Source: Sulfurovum riftiae
GTDB lineage: Bacteria; Campylobacterota; Campylobacteria; Campylobacterales; Sulfurovaceae
Length of the DNA stretch: 64,000 nucleotides
Assembly: GCF_001595645.1 (NCBI RefSeq)
Contig: NZ_LNKT01000001.1
Coordinates: 372,001 to 436,000, forward strand
Direction of reading: 5' to 3'
Position numbers and translations under genes: made by a program. This document shows positions 52,253 to 60,123 of the stretch, piece by piece. Every line of letters begins with the position of its first letter. Positions within the stretch are counted from its first letter, which is position 1. The notes under the pieces were generated by a model that saw nothing but the letters and a program-made list of their open reading frames with translations, was not told the origin of the DNA and did no database searches.

Positions 52253-52295
52253 GGGATGCGAATTCATTCGCATTTCAGCGACTAAAGTCGCCGCT
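52253..52295. repeat. REP-like double hairpin
   Basis: Two adjacent perfect hairpins: ATGCGAAT-TC-ATTCGCAT (52256-52273) and GCGACT-AA-AGTCGC (52278-52291). They lie downstream of the AraC gene and may end its transcript. The GCGACTxxAGTCGC core is typical of dispersed REP sequences. Confidence 0.6.
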
Positions 52296-52329
52296 CCAAG
52301 ACTATTGGGCTTAATGATGGCCCTAAGGT

Positions 52330-52346
52330 GTTGCACATTTCTGATA
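52330..52346 (+). promoter_or_regulatory. Putative AraC site, distal copy
   Basis: GTTGCACATTTCTGATA lies 31 bases (three helical turns) upstream of the proximal copy at 52361 in the same orientation. This is the direct-repeat spacing used by AraC-type dimers. Confidence 0.55.
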
Positions 52347-52360
52347 ATGATAGATGAACT

Positions 52361-52377
52361 CTTGCGCATTTCTGATA
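52361..52377 (+). promoter_or_regulatory. Putative AraC activator site, metallo-hydrolase operon
   Basis: CTTGCGCATTTCTGATA ends 20 bases before TATAAT at 52398-52403, ahead of the gene at 52560. The whole 333-base gap between the AraC gene and this operon holds only the REP-like hairpins, the two motifs, the promoter and a long leader of about 150 bases. Confidence 0.65.
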
Positions 52378-52397
52378 ATATCCCTTTTTTTGCTCGC

Positions 52398-52403
52398 TAT
52401 AAT
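52398..52403 (+). promoter_or_regulatory. -10 box of the metallo-hydrolase operon
   Basis: TATAAT in CTCGCTATAATCATTAG. No -35 box is seen. The leader to ATG 52560 is about 150 bases and has no obvious open reading frame or strong hairpin. Confidence 0.6.
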
Positions 52404-52559
52404 CATTAGCGACACAGCAGTTGAACAGAGTGCAGGCACATGCATATGATCTGTTCTGAAATGTTGTTGTGTAGATGTATCGGTCTCATGCAAGGCAGAT
52501 ACTAAAAGCACAATGTCGGGTAAAAACAGTGTCTTAACAAAAAAAGAATAGGAGTGAAG

Positions 52560-53576
52560 ATGGAAAAATTGATTGAACAGAAAAAAAGCCAACCCTCTCC
52601 GGTCATAGGGAGTACGAGACTTTCGCACAGGGATGACCGTTTCCCGAGGATCGTACAGGTTGGAGATGTGGCATATGCCCAGAACAAGAACAACGACCGT
52701 ATTATCGCTGCACACTACTACGGTGGTCTGCATGAGGATGCTGGTGAGGTGAAGATCAGCTATTACGGAATGTCCGCATTTCACATTACGACACCCAAAG
52801 GGCTGGAGATATTCATCGACCCGTGGAAGAACCCTTGTGACCCTGCGTGGGGCGGTATCTGGTTCGGTAACCGTATGCCGATGACCCACTGTGATATCGG
52901 TCTTGTGACACACAGCCATTTTGACAACAACGCCTATGAGATGCTTGATGCAGGACTGCTGATGAGAGGGATGACCGGTAAGTACAGCTTTGCCGATGTG
53001 AAGATCACCGGGCTGGCGGACAAACACATTGCAGAGACGGAGAGCGAGGTCTACACCAGAGAGGTGATGGAAGTGCTTTACCCATTCCCGAATGTTGATT
53101 TCGAGGACAGGGATAATACCATCTATGTCGTAGAGACAGGCGGACTCAAGATCGTACACTGGGGGCACAACCGCCAGAACCCGCCAGAGGATATCTGGGA
53201 GCAGCTTCAAAATGTCGATATCGCCATTCTCCCCGTTACCGATGACGGACGTCAGCTGACACCGGAGTGGGCTGACAAGATCGCTCAGAAGATGAATGCC
53301 AAGGTGGTCATTCCATGCCACTACTTCATCGAAGGGATCAACATCGAGAACCATGGATGGGGAGAAGCGGCAGATAAATATACGCTGGCTCGCGAACATA
53401 CAGTACTTCAAGATGCAACTGTTACGATTACACCTGAGAGCCTTAAAGATCACAAACAGCATGTGATGTACTTCGGTGGAGTTGTTAACTTCGAGAAACT
53501 GGAGCATCGTGCCAAAAAGATGACCGACTCTGTGGCAAAAGTGCCTGAAGTCAAGCCCGTATGGGAAAATGCATAA
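52560..53576 (+). CDS. Metallo-beta-lactamase-fold protein with degenerate metal site
   Basis: A 338-residue protein of the UlaG-like MBL superfamily, without signal peptide. The usual HxHxDH motif reads H118-S-H120-F-D122-N-N. The later H-x-G-D motif reads HWGHNRQNPP. Both differ at metal ligands from the next gene's product, which is otherwise homologous over its length (YYGMSAFxITTPxGLEIFIDP, GGIWF, ITGxxDKH). It may bind one metal, act as a regulatory subunit or have a new activity. ATG 52560 is five bases after GGAG. Confidence 0.88.
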   Translation: MEKLIEQKKSQPSPVIGSTRLSHRDDRFPRIVQVGDVAYAQNKNNDRIIAAHYYGGLHEDAGEVKISYYGMSAFHITTPKGLEIFIDPWKNPCDPAWGGIWFGNRMPMTHCDIGLVTHSHFDNNAYEMLDAGLLMRGMTGKYSFADVKITGLADKHIAETESEVYTREVMEVLYPFPNVDFEDRDNTIYVVETGGLKIVHWGHNRQNPPEDIWEQLQNVDIAILPVTDDGRQLTPEWADKIAQKMNAKVVIPCHYFIEGINIENHGWGEAADKYTLAREHTVLQDATVTITPESLKDHKQHVMYFGGVVNFEKLEHRAKKMTDSVAKVPEVKPVWENA

Positions 53577-53594
53577 GAAAAGGAGAAGAGAACA

Positions 53595-54611
53595 ATGGAT
53601 ATGACTAAACTACCGAATCCTCCGACATGGCTTGTGCCGGTCATCGGGGACAACACTTTCTACCAGGAGGTCAAAAACGACCGTCTGATCAAAGCGCAAA
53701 AAACAGGTGAGATCCGTAAAGATACGGGCAAAGTGGATATCAGCTACTACGGAATGATCTCTTACAAGGTCACTTCCCCTGCCGGTATCGAGATACTGAT
53801 CGATCCTTTCCGTAATGCACCCGACCTTGACCTTGGGGGTATCTGGTTCCTTTCACAGTTCCCTGAGATCTATGCGGACATCGTTGTCTCTACCCATGCA
53901 CACGGAGACCATGATGGTATGAGCCGTGTGAAGGCACCGATGATGCTTGACAGATTTGCAGGTACCATCGAGATCGGGGATGTGAAGATCACAGGATTCC
54001 CTGACAAGCACGTGAGCAACCCGGAGAATGAAATCTATGACGGGAAGATCCTCGAGAAGGCATTCGGAAAGCACAACTACCCGCCGGGAGAAAACATGGA
54101 GTGGGATAACTCTATGATATTAATCGAAACAGGCGGTATGAAGATCCTGCACTGGGGTGACAACAGACAGAACCCGCCGCCGGAGATGTTCGAGCAGATC
54201 GGCGATATAGATATCTATATCTCTGCGATCAGTGATGACGGTCATATTACCACACCAAGATGGGGTAACAAGATCGGTAAAGAGAAACTGCATGCCAAAG
54301 TGGTCTTCCCCGGACACTACAATGTCGAGGGTATCAACCATCCGTATGCATCAGGAATCATCGATGCGACACAGTTCACACGTTCACACGAACATACCTT
54401 CATTAAAGAGAGGGTCATCAGTCTCAGCAAGGAAGACATCAAAGACATGGACTTCCATGTCATGTACTTTGGAGAGAATGTCAACTGGGATGTCCTCAAG
54501 TGGCCGCATAAGTATCCATATGAGTACCCTGTCACACCGATCGAGGTGTGGCCTGGTGATCCGAGAGCTTGGGAAGAGTACAAGCCGAAGAACGGCGAGC
54601 GTTACGAATAG
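53595..54611 (+). CDS. Metallo-beta-lactamase-fold hydrolase
   Basis: A 338-residue UlaG-like MBL-fold enzyme with an intact binuclear site: H101-A-H103-G-D105-H106, DKHVSNPENE, ILHWGDNRQNPP and PGHYNVEG. It has no signal peptide, so it is cytosolic. It is the partner of the degenerate paralogue 18 bases upstream; the two could form a heteromer. Lactonase or phosphodiester-type hydrolysis is the usual activity; the substrate is not predictable. AGGAGAAGAG precedes the ATG. Confidence 0.88.
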   Translation: MDMTKLPNPPTWLVPVIGDNTFYQEVKNDRLIKAQKTGEIRKDTGKVDISYYGMISYKVTSPAGIEILIDPFRNAPDLDLGGIWFLSQFPEIYADIVVSTHAHGDHDGMSRVKAPMMLDRFAGTIEIGDVKITGFPDKHVSNPENEIYDGKILEKAFGKHNYPPGENMEWDNSMILIETGGMKILHWGDNRQNPPPEMFEQIGDIDIYISAISDDGHITTPRWGNKIGKEKLHAKVVFPGHYNVEGINHPYASGIIDATQFTRSHEHTFIKERVISLSKEDIKDMDFHVMYFGENVNWDVLKWPHKYPYEYPVTPIEVWPGDPRAWEEYKPKNGERYE

Positions 54612-54648
54612 CCTATCGTTCAAGAGCCGGCAGGTATGTCCGGCCCTT

Positions 54649-54690
54649 GGGCTGCCCAAATATCTTGGAATGAAGGTATTTGGGCAACCC
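54649..54690 (+). other. Intergenic hairpin between MBL2 and the beta-barrel gene
   Basis: GGGCTGCCCAAATA (54649-54662) pairs with TATTTGGGCAACCC (54677-54690): 14 pairs with one G-T, around a 14-base loop. No T-run follows, so it is more likely a processing or stability element than a terminator. The barrel gene starts 20 bases later. Confidence 0.5.
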
Positions 54691-54710
54691 AAATCAATCG
54701 AGGAAAAAAT

Positions 54711-55508
54711 ATGAAAACTATCAATAAGATCGTGCTTGCAGCTGTAGCATCTGTTTCCATGCTGAATGCCGGAGGTGATATTGCACCTGCTGAGAATACG
54801 GTAACCGAAGATGTCGTCAAAGAATGGCAGAATGAATTCCAGCTCTATGGACTGGCTGTATGGATCCAGGGTGATATGACCCTGGGTAGACTGCCGTCTT
54901 CTGACCTTGATATCACGCCACACGATATTTTCAGCAATCTTAAACTCGGCGCGATGGTTCACTATGAAGGGCACCATACAAACGGATGGGGTCTCTGGCT
55001 TGATTATGCATTTATGAATCTTGGATTCAATATTGCAGATACGCTTTTTGTACAAGATACAGCCGGATACTATCAGGGTATTCTGGAAGCCTTTGTCAAA
55101 TACAGAGTACCGTTGGAAAAAGGGTATATCGACTATTACGGTGGTATCAGATGGTGGCATAACGATATAGACAATTCTCTTACTATCGGTTCCACGACGA
55201 TCGACCGAAGTCGTGTGATTGACTGGTACGATCCTGTCATCGGTGCCAGATGGACCCATCCTCTCAATGAGAAGTGGAGTACAATGCTCAGAGGTGATGT
55301 CGGTGGGTTTAGCATAGGTACGGCTTCTGATTTTACAGCAGCTGTTGAACTGGGTGCCCTCTATGATATCAATGCAGACTGGCAGTTGAAGTTTAGCTTC
55401 AAGTCTCTCTGGGTTGACTATGAAGAGGGTACGCTCGAACAGAAGGACCACTTTGTCTACGACACTGTCAACTTTGGACCGATCATTGGGATTACTTACA
55501 GATTTTAG
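54711..55508 (+). CDS. Outer membrane beta-barrel protein
   Basis: A 265-residue exported protein. Its signal peptide is MKTINKIVLAAVASVSMLNA. Repeating strands (GLWLDYAFMNLGF, YIDYYGGIRWWHND, SFKSLWVDYEEG) follow, with a terminal aromatic residue (GITYRF), the mark of an outer membrane barrel inserted by BamA. It fits the OmpW/porin-like class in size. ATG 54711 has GAGGAAAAA upstream. It is probably co-transcribed with the MBL pair, with expression tuned by the preceding hairpin. Function unknown. Confidence 0.83.
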   Translation: MKTINKIVLAAVASVSMLNAGGDIAPAENTVTEDVVKEWQNEFQLYGLAVWIQGDMTLGRLPSSDLDITPHDIFSNLKLGAMVHYEGHHTNGWGLWLDYAFMNLGFNIADTLFVQDTAGYYQGILEAFVKYRVPLEKGYIDYYGGIRWWHNDIDNSLTIGSTTIDRSRVIDWYDPVIGARWTHPLNEKWSTMLRGDVGGFSIGTASDFTAAVELGALYDINADWQLKFSFKSLWVDYEEGTLEQKDHFVYDTVNFGPIIGITYRF

Positions 55509-55609
55509 CGGTTTTTCTATTTTTATGTTCTAAGGGCATAAGACAAGCTTTGTATAATCTTTCTAAAGTATAGTATAACTTCAAAATCATTGTTAATAAG
55601 GGAAAAAGA

Positions 55610-56545
55610 ATGGATTGGATAAAGCAACTAAAAAGAGGAACAGCCATGGTTGTTCTTAGTGCAGGAATGGTGTTTTCAGGTGGAACGGTTTTGATGGCGG
55701 AAGCACACCCGACTTTGGCTCAGGAGCCTGTACAGGTGGACCAGATGCCGGAGAAGAACGAACTCATTGTGGCTTATTACGGTCGTCCGGGGGTTAAGTC
55801 TCTTGGTGTGTTGGGACAGCACCCCATAGAGCAGCTCAAGCCGATGATCAAAAAGAAGGCAGCGGAGTACGCGAAGATCACAGGGAAGCATGTCAGACCG
55901 GGTTTCGATATTATCTACGGCCTGGCTTCGGCAGCTCCGGGACCAAGAAAAGACTATATCATCCATCTCAATTCCAAAAAACTGCAGCCGTATATTGATG
56001 CGGCTGAGAACGAAGGGTTCGTACTTTTTCTCGAGACACAGCTTGGCGAGCATATGCCCCAGGATGCGATCCATCATATTTTGAAGTATTTAAAGCACCA
56101 CAATGTCCATTTGGCGGTCGACCCGGAATTTGAGGTGAGCAACCTTTCTGTACGCCCGGGTAAGAAGATCGGACATGTCAAAGCGGCATGGATCAATCAG
56201 GTGCAGGAGATCATGGACAAGTATATGAGAGAGAACGGCATTACCGAGAAGAAAATCCTGCTGCTTCATATGTTCAGACATACGATGGTCGAACACAAAG
56301 AGCGTCTCAAGCATTATGACAATATCGACCTTATCTTTAATCTGGATGGCCACGGTTCTCCGAAGCTGAAAGTAGGTATCTACAATGCCATCTATACCGA
56401 GAAGTATGCCGACAAGGTCGCAGGAGGCTTCAAGCTCTTCTTCAAAGAGGACCATCCGATGATGACACCCAAACAGGTGATGGGGATGGAACATGCACAA
56501 GGTGCAAAAGTGAAACATCCGCCTAAGCTTATCAACTATCAATAG
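55610..56545 (+). CDS. Exported protein of unknown function (TIM-barrel-like)
   Basis: A 311-residue protein with an N-terminal signal (about 1-37). The mature part begins LIVAYYGRPGVKSLGVLGQHP and proceeds through alternating strands and helices, with acidic strand ends (FVLFLETQLGE, HLAVDPEFEVS, LIFNLDGHGSP). This looks like a (beta/alpha)8 glycosidase-type barrel, and similar lipoproteins exist in Actinobacteria. No catalytic assignment is possible. A TATAAT promoter is visible at about 55553. It is separate from the MBL operon. Confidence 0.8.
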   Translation: MDWIKQLKRGTAMVVLSAGMVFSGGTVLMAEAHPTLAQEPVQVDQMPEKNELIVAYYGRPGVKSLGVLGQHPIEQLKPMIKKKAAEYAKITGKHVRPGFDIIYGLASAAPGPRKDYIIHLNSKKLQPYIDAAENEGFVLFLETQLGEHMPQDAIHHILKYLKHHNVHLAVDPEFEVSNLSVRPGKKIGHVKAAWINQVQEIMDKYMRENGITEKKILLLHMFRHTMVEHKERLKHYDNIDLIFNLDGHGSPKLKVGIYNAIYTEKYADKVAGGFKLFFKEDHPMMTPKQVMGMEHAQGAKVKHPPKLINYQ

Positions 56546-56625
56546 ATCGTTTTCCCCTGTACAGTATCAATGAGAACTGGCAGTAGGTAGAAAATCTATA
56601 GTTATGGCTTCCGATTTTGAATAAA

Positions 56626-56891
56626 GGGCACTTCTAAAAACCCTGCATACCCATAATGGGTTTTGCAAATGTGAGATTGTGCAAGAGGCTTTCAAGTCAT
56701 AGCCAAAGCTACGATGAAGGAAGCATCTTGTGCAAGATCGCGTTTGCAAAGCCCACCCTGCGGGCAATACAAGCTTCCGCCCATGCGGCGTTACTCACTT
56801 TTGACGTAGCTACGGCTATGCCTGCAAGTGAGTGCTTTGCCTGAACGAAAGCTTGTAATGTTATGGGCATACAGGGTTTTTAGAGGTGTCC
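56626..56891. mobile_element. MITE-like element with 31-bp inverted ends
   Basis: Inverted ends at 56626-56656 and 56861-56891 match in 27 of 31 positions (GGGCACTTCTAAAAACCC on the left). TAAA flanks both sides (56622-56625, 56892-56895) as a probable target duplication. The 266-bp element has no long open reading frame and is full of secondary hairpins. It is likely non-autonomous and mobilised by an IS transposase in trans. It fills most of the 400-base gap between genes. Confidence 0.75.
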
Positions 56892-56945
56892 TAAAAATAG
56901 TTATCTGACTGTGGATGATGGTATAAGTATGATAGTGCATAGGTT

Positions 56946-57353
56946 TCATGTCTCCAGGGGAGCTTTACCTGCTTTGGCACGGATCTTATTGATGGCAGCG
57001 ATGAGTGGAGGACGGGTGATGATCCACTGTTCTATTTTGTATTTGTATGGGAAGTCTGTGAGAACAATACCCAGAAGTATGGTGAGAATACCCTGTCCCG
57101 GCGTGAAAAGCATGATGACACCGCCGATGATGAAAAGAATACCAAGTATATTTTTTATGAACAGATAGAGTAGTCTTACAATAGGACAGCAATGGTCTAT
57201 GGAGTGTTCCTGTTTTTCTTTATGCAGGAAATAGTCCGAAGGTATATGAACGAGTAATTTCAGGATCAGTACGGCAGAGGTGATCAGCCCAATGACAGAT
57301 ATGAGGGTGAGCCAAAGAAGCAGTGCTTCATGCTCGTAGATAAAAGTCGACAT
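56946..57353 (-). CDS. PGPGW-type small membrane protein
   Basis: A 135-residue membrane protein with one N-terminal segment (about 12-32) and two more around LGILFIIGGVIMLFTPGQGILTILLGIVL. FTPGQG stands where related proteins have PGPGW. The C-terminus is basic (PLIAAINKIRAKAGK). Function is unknown. It is divergent from cardiolipin synthase. Confidence 0.78.
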   Translation of the reverse strand: MSTFIYEHEALLLWLTLISVIGLITSAVLILKLLVHIPSDYFLHKEKQEHSIDHCCPIVRLLYLFIKNILGILFIIGGVIMLFTPGQGILTILLGIVLTDFPYKYKIEQWIITRPPLIAAINKIRAKAGKAPLET

Positions 57354-57376
57354 ATGCTTACCTTTCTGTTCTCTCG

Positions 57377-57392
57377 ACAGGACCTGTCCTGT
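57377..57392. promoter_or_regulatory. Inverted repeat in a divergent promoter region
   Basis: ACAGGAC-CT-GTCCTGT is a perfect 7-bp repeat between the PGPGW-type gene and the cardiolipin synthase gene. It could be an operator or small hairpin; nothing else supports a role. Confidence 0.3.
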
Positions 57393-57531
57393 ACCTCATT
57401 TTGAAATTCTATCATATTTGTAAGCACCATGTCGTTCCTGTTTGGAGGATAAGTGCTTTTTTTGCGATTATAAGTATAATTGTAAAACAAGGGTACAGAT
57501 ATGTGGCCTATCCAATAATAAAGAAGCAGTT

Positions 57532-58950
57532 ATGATATGGATTTTGATCATCTTCACCTTGCATGTACTGGGTATGCTCTCTGCATTCAAAGCAGTAATG
57601 GAAACACGTACCTCGCAGGGGGCCATTGCCTGGGTGATCTTCCTTGTCTCCTTTCCCTACATCTCTTTGCCGGTATACTGGATACTCGGACGTAACCGCT
57701 TTCGCGGATATACGAGTGCCAAACATATTAAAGATGAAAAGATCCAGGCCGATCTTGCGGAATTCCTGGGAGAATTGAAACGCTACCAGGTCCCTTCATC
57801 CGAGATCTCCGCTGCGGAAGCGGCGGCAGAAAAACTGGCCCTTCTTCCTATGTTACAGAAAAACAGTGTTGAATTGCTCATAGACGGTGATGCTACTTTT
57901 GAAAGTATCCTGAAGGGGATCGCAGAGGCAGAAGCGTATATTCTCTTCCAATTCTTCATCGTCAAAGATGATGAGATAGGACGCAAGATCAAAGAAGCAC
58001 TCGTTGCCAAAGCCAAAGAAGGGGTCAAGGTCTATTTTCTCTACGATGAGATAGGCAGCCACAGTCTTTCAAAAAGCTATATGAGTGATCTGGAAGCAGC
58101 GGGTATCATGATCCATCCTTTCCATACCCAAAAAGGCATTTTCAACCGCTTCCAGATCAATTTCAGAAACCACCGGAAAGTGGTCGTTGTCGATGGGAAA
58201 CACGGATGGATAGGGGGACATAATGTCGGGGACGAGTATCTTGGAAGATCACCGAAGTTCGGACATTGGAGAGATACACATATCAAGATAAGCGGCCCGG
58301 CCGTTCTGGCAGTACAGGTCTCTTTTGTAGAGGACTGGCTCTGGGCGCTTGACGAGGGCATAGGAGAACTGCTTTGGGAGCCGTATGTTTCGGATGAAAA
58401 AGATCAAAAGGTCCTCATTGTCCCTTCTGGTCCGGCAGATGAGCGTGAGACCGCGGCACTGATGTTCCACCATGCCATCAATTCGGCACAGCAGCGCATC
58501 TGGATCGCCAGTCCCTATTTCGTACCTGACGATGCCATTATTTCTGCTTTGCAGCTTGCAGGACTTCGCGGTGTAGATGTACGCATTCTTATTCCGGACA
58601 GGCCTGACCATCTGCTGGTCTATCTTGCAGCCTATACCTATTTTGAAAATCTTATACAGACCGATGTTCGTTTTTTCCGTTATACGAATGGTTTCCTGCA
58701 TGAGAAAGTAATGCTGATAGACGATGAAACAGCAACGGTAGGGACGGCGAATTTCGACAACCGTTCATTCAGGCTCAATTTCGAGATCACTGCCATTGTC
58801 AAAGACTGTGGTTTTGCTTCAGAGGTGGAAAAAATGTTTCTCGACGATTTTGACCATGCACGTGAAATGACAGAAAGCGATCTTAGGCAAATGTCTCTCT
58901 GGTTCAAGTTCAAAGCACGGATGGCAAGGCTTACTTCCCCTATACAGTAG
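57532..58950 (+). CDS. cls: Cardiolipin synthase
   Basis: A 472-residue inner membrane enzyme with two N-terminal hydrophobic segments (about 3-22 and 35-52). It has two PLD domains with HxKxxxxD motifs (NHRKVVVVDG and LHEKVMLIDD) and the AspN segment GTANFDNRSFRLNFE. It joins two phosphatidylglycerols into cardiolipin and glycerol. ATG 57532 is the family start (MIWILIIF); upstream extension to 57442 is unsupported. The window has a second PLD-type protein at 8706-10286, which is a lipoprotein and more distant. Confidence 0.92.
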   Translation: MIWILIIFTLHVLGMLSAFKAVMETRTSQGAIAWVIFLVSFPYISLPVYWILGRNRFRGYTSAKHIKDEKIQADLAEFLGELKRYQVPSSEISAAEAAAEKLALLPMLQKNSVELLIDGDATFESILKGIAEAEAYILFQFFIVKDDEIGRKIKEALVAKAKEGVKVYFLYDEIGSHSLSKSYMSDLEAAGIMIHPFHTQKGIFNRFQINFRNHRKVVVVDGKHGWIGGHNVGDEYLGRSPKFGHWRDTHIKISGPAVLAVQVSFVEDWLWALDEGIGELLWEPYVSDEKDQKVLIVPSGPADERETAALMFHHAINSAQQRIWIASPYFVPDDAIISALQLAGLRGVDVRILIPDRPDHLLVYLAAYTYFENLIQTDVRFFRYTNGFLHEKVMLIDDETATVGTANFDNRSFRLNFEITAIVKDCGFASEVEKMFLDDFDHAREMTESDLRQMSLWFKFKARMARLTSPIQ

Positions 58951-59043
58951 TGGCTATGATTGTTTTTTTGAACAACATGCTACTTTTTTGGATTATGGTA
59001 CAATCCCAATGTAATAAGCACAAATATAACAAAAGGATGACAG

Positions 59044-59631
59044 ATGATCAGAAAACTACTCTTTATCGGTGCATTGGCACTTGGACTTTCACAGAATATG
59101 CAGGCCGAGACAGCACAGGGTATGCCGAACATGAATGTCGATATGGCAGAGATGCAGAAGGGAATGGCGCTGCTGCCGTTTCTGACAGCACCTATTGAAA
59201 GCAATGACAAACTTACCTCAAAGGATGTAGAACTGTTGCTGGATGCTATTAAAAAGAAAGACAAGGCTTACGGAAAATACAGTGAAGGTATGGAAAAAGG
59301 ATACGAAAAAGCCGCACAGGTCCTTAAAAAGGGTGTGAGTTTCGATACTTTCGTGAAAAAAGCGATAGAGCTTTCAGGAGTACAGGATGAACTTGACAAA
59401 GAAGCAAAGTCGATCGGTTATGACAATGCGCTTGAACTGACATTGAAGTCAACACGTATCGTTAGGGCGATGATGGCTCTGGAGATGGAAAAAGAGATCG
59501 CCAAAGCTCCCAAGGAGCAGCAGGCGATGATGCGCAATATGATGTCAGGTATGATGGGTGCGGGCAAACCGGAAGATATGGAGGTCGTCAAACCCTACTT
59601 GGAGCAATTCAAACAGTTGCAGGAGAAGTAA
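59044..59631 (+). CDS. Exported helical protein of unknown function
   Basis: A 195-residue protein. The signal peptide is MIRKLLFIGALALGLSQNMQA; a Met-rich stretch (GMPNMNVDMAEMQKGM) follows, then about 130 helical residues. A second Met-rich block (MMRNMMSGMMGAG) lies near residue 160. Methionine clusters of this kind can bind copper(I) or protect against oxidation. No family is recognised. Transcribed alone and convergent with a cupin gene. Confidence 0.75.
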   Translation: MIRKLLFIGALALGLSQNMQAETAQGMPNMNVDMAEMQKGMALLPFLTAPIESNDKLTSKDVELLLDAIKKKDKAYGKYSEGMEKGYEKAAQVLKKGVSFDTFVKKAIELSGVQDELDKEAKSIGYDNALELTLKSTRIVRAMMALEMEKEIAKAPKEQQAMMRNMMSGMMGAGKPEDMEVVKPYLEQFKQLQEK

Positions 59632-59632
59632 C

Positions 59633-59974
59633 TCAGAGTTTCAAAACTCCCTGTACTCTCGCGACAGTGTCGCCTTTGTGCAGACTGAGCCTGACAACAG
59701 ACTCTTCCAGTGCTTTAAGTTCATGCAGTACATTGCCTTCAAGGGTAATGATATCTCCTTCATTGAGTATGAATGTCTTCTCTCCTACATCAAATTCAAT
59801 GCTTCCTCTCAGTGTCATGACTGCAATGGGAAATTTTGTCTTGTGCTCTTTCATCACCTGACCCTTTTTAAAAGCGATGCGTATCTCTTTTCCGAAGTCA
59901 CTCTCCAGCATTGGCGTGATGACCACGCTTTTGTCCGAAAATGCCAGGTTTTTTAAAAATGATTCTGTCTGCAT
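59633..59974 (-). CDS. Cupin-domain protein
   Basis: A 113-residue single-cupin protein. The two cupin motifs are recognisable (VMKEHKTKFPIAVMTLRGSIEFDVG and GDIITLEGNVLHELKALEE) but only H43 and the late H are obvious metal ligands. Function is unknown; small cupins often bind a metal or small ligand. It is divergent from the FAH-family gene, with a 150-base gap that holds a TATAAT at about 60087. Confidence 0.82.
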   Translation of the reverse strand: MQTESFLKNLAFSDKSVVITPMLESDFGKEIRIAFKKGQVMKEHKTKFPIAVMTLRGSIEFDVGEKTFILNEGDIITLEGNVLHELKALEESVVRLSLHKGDTVARVQGVLKL

Positions 59975-60123
59975 GGACTATCCTTGTTTTTTTGAAAGAT
60001 TATAACCGTATGTTCCCTTGGCCTCGTTGACACATATCAAGAGGTCCAAAACAGCCACTTTGATAACTGAAATTTGATGAACCTTTACGATATAATTTCC
60101 CGGTATTGTAAAGAAAAGGCAAA

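Noticed and set aside
52323-53507. A 394-codon minus-strand open frame covering the MBL1 gene and its promoter
   Set aside because: It is antisense to a conserved protein and would run through the activator sites and -10 box; the protein has no recognisable domain.
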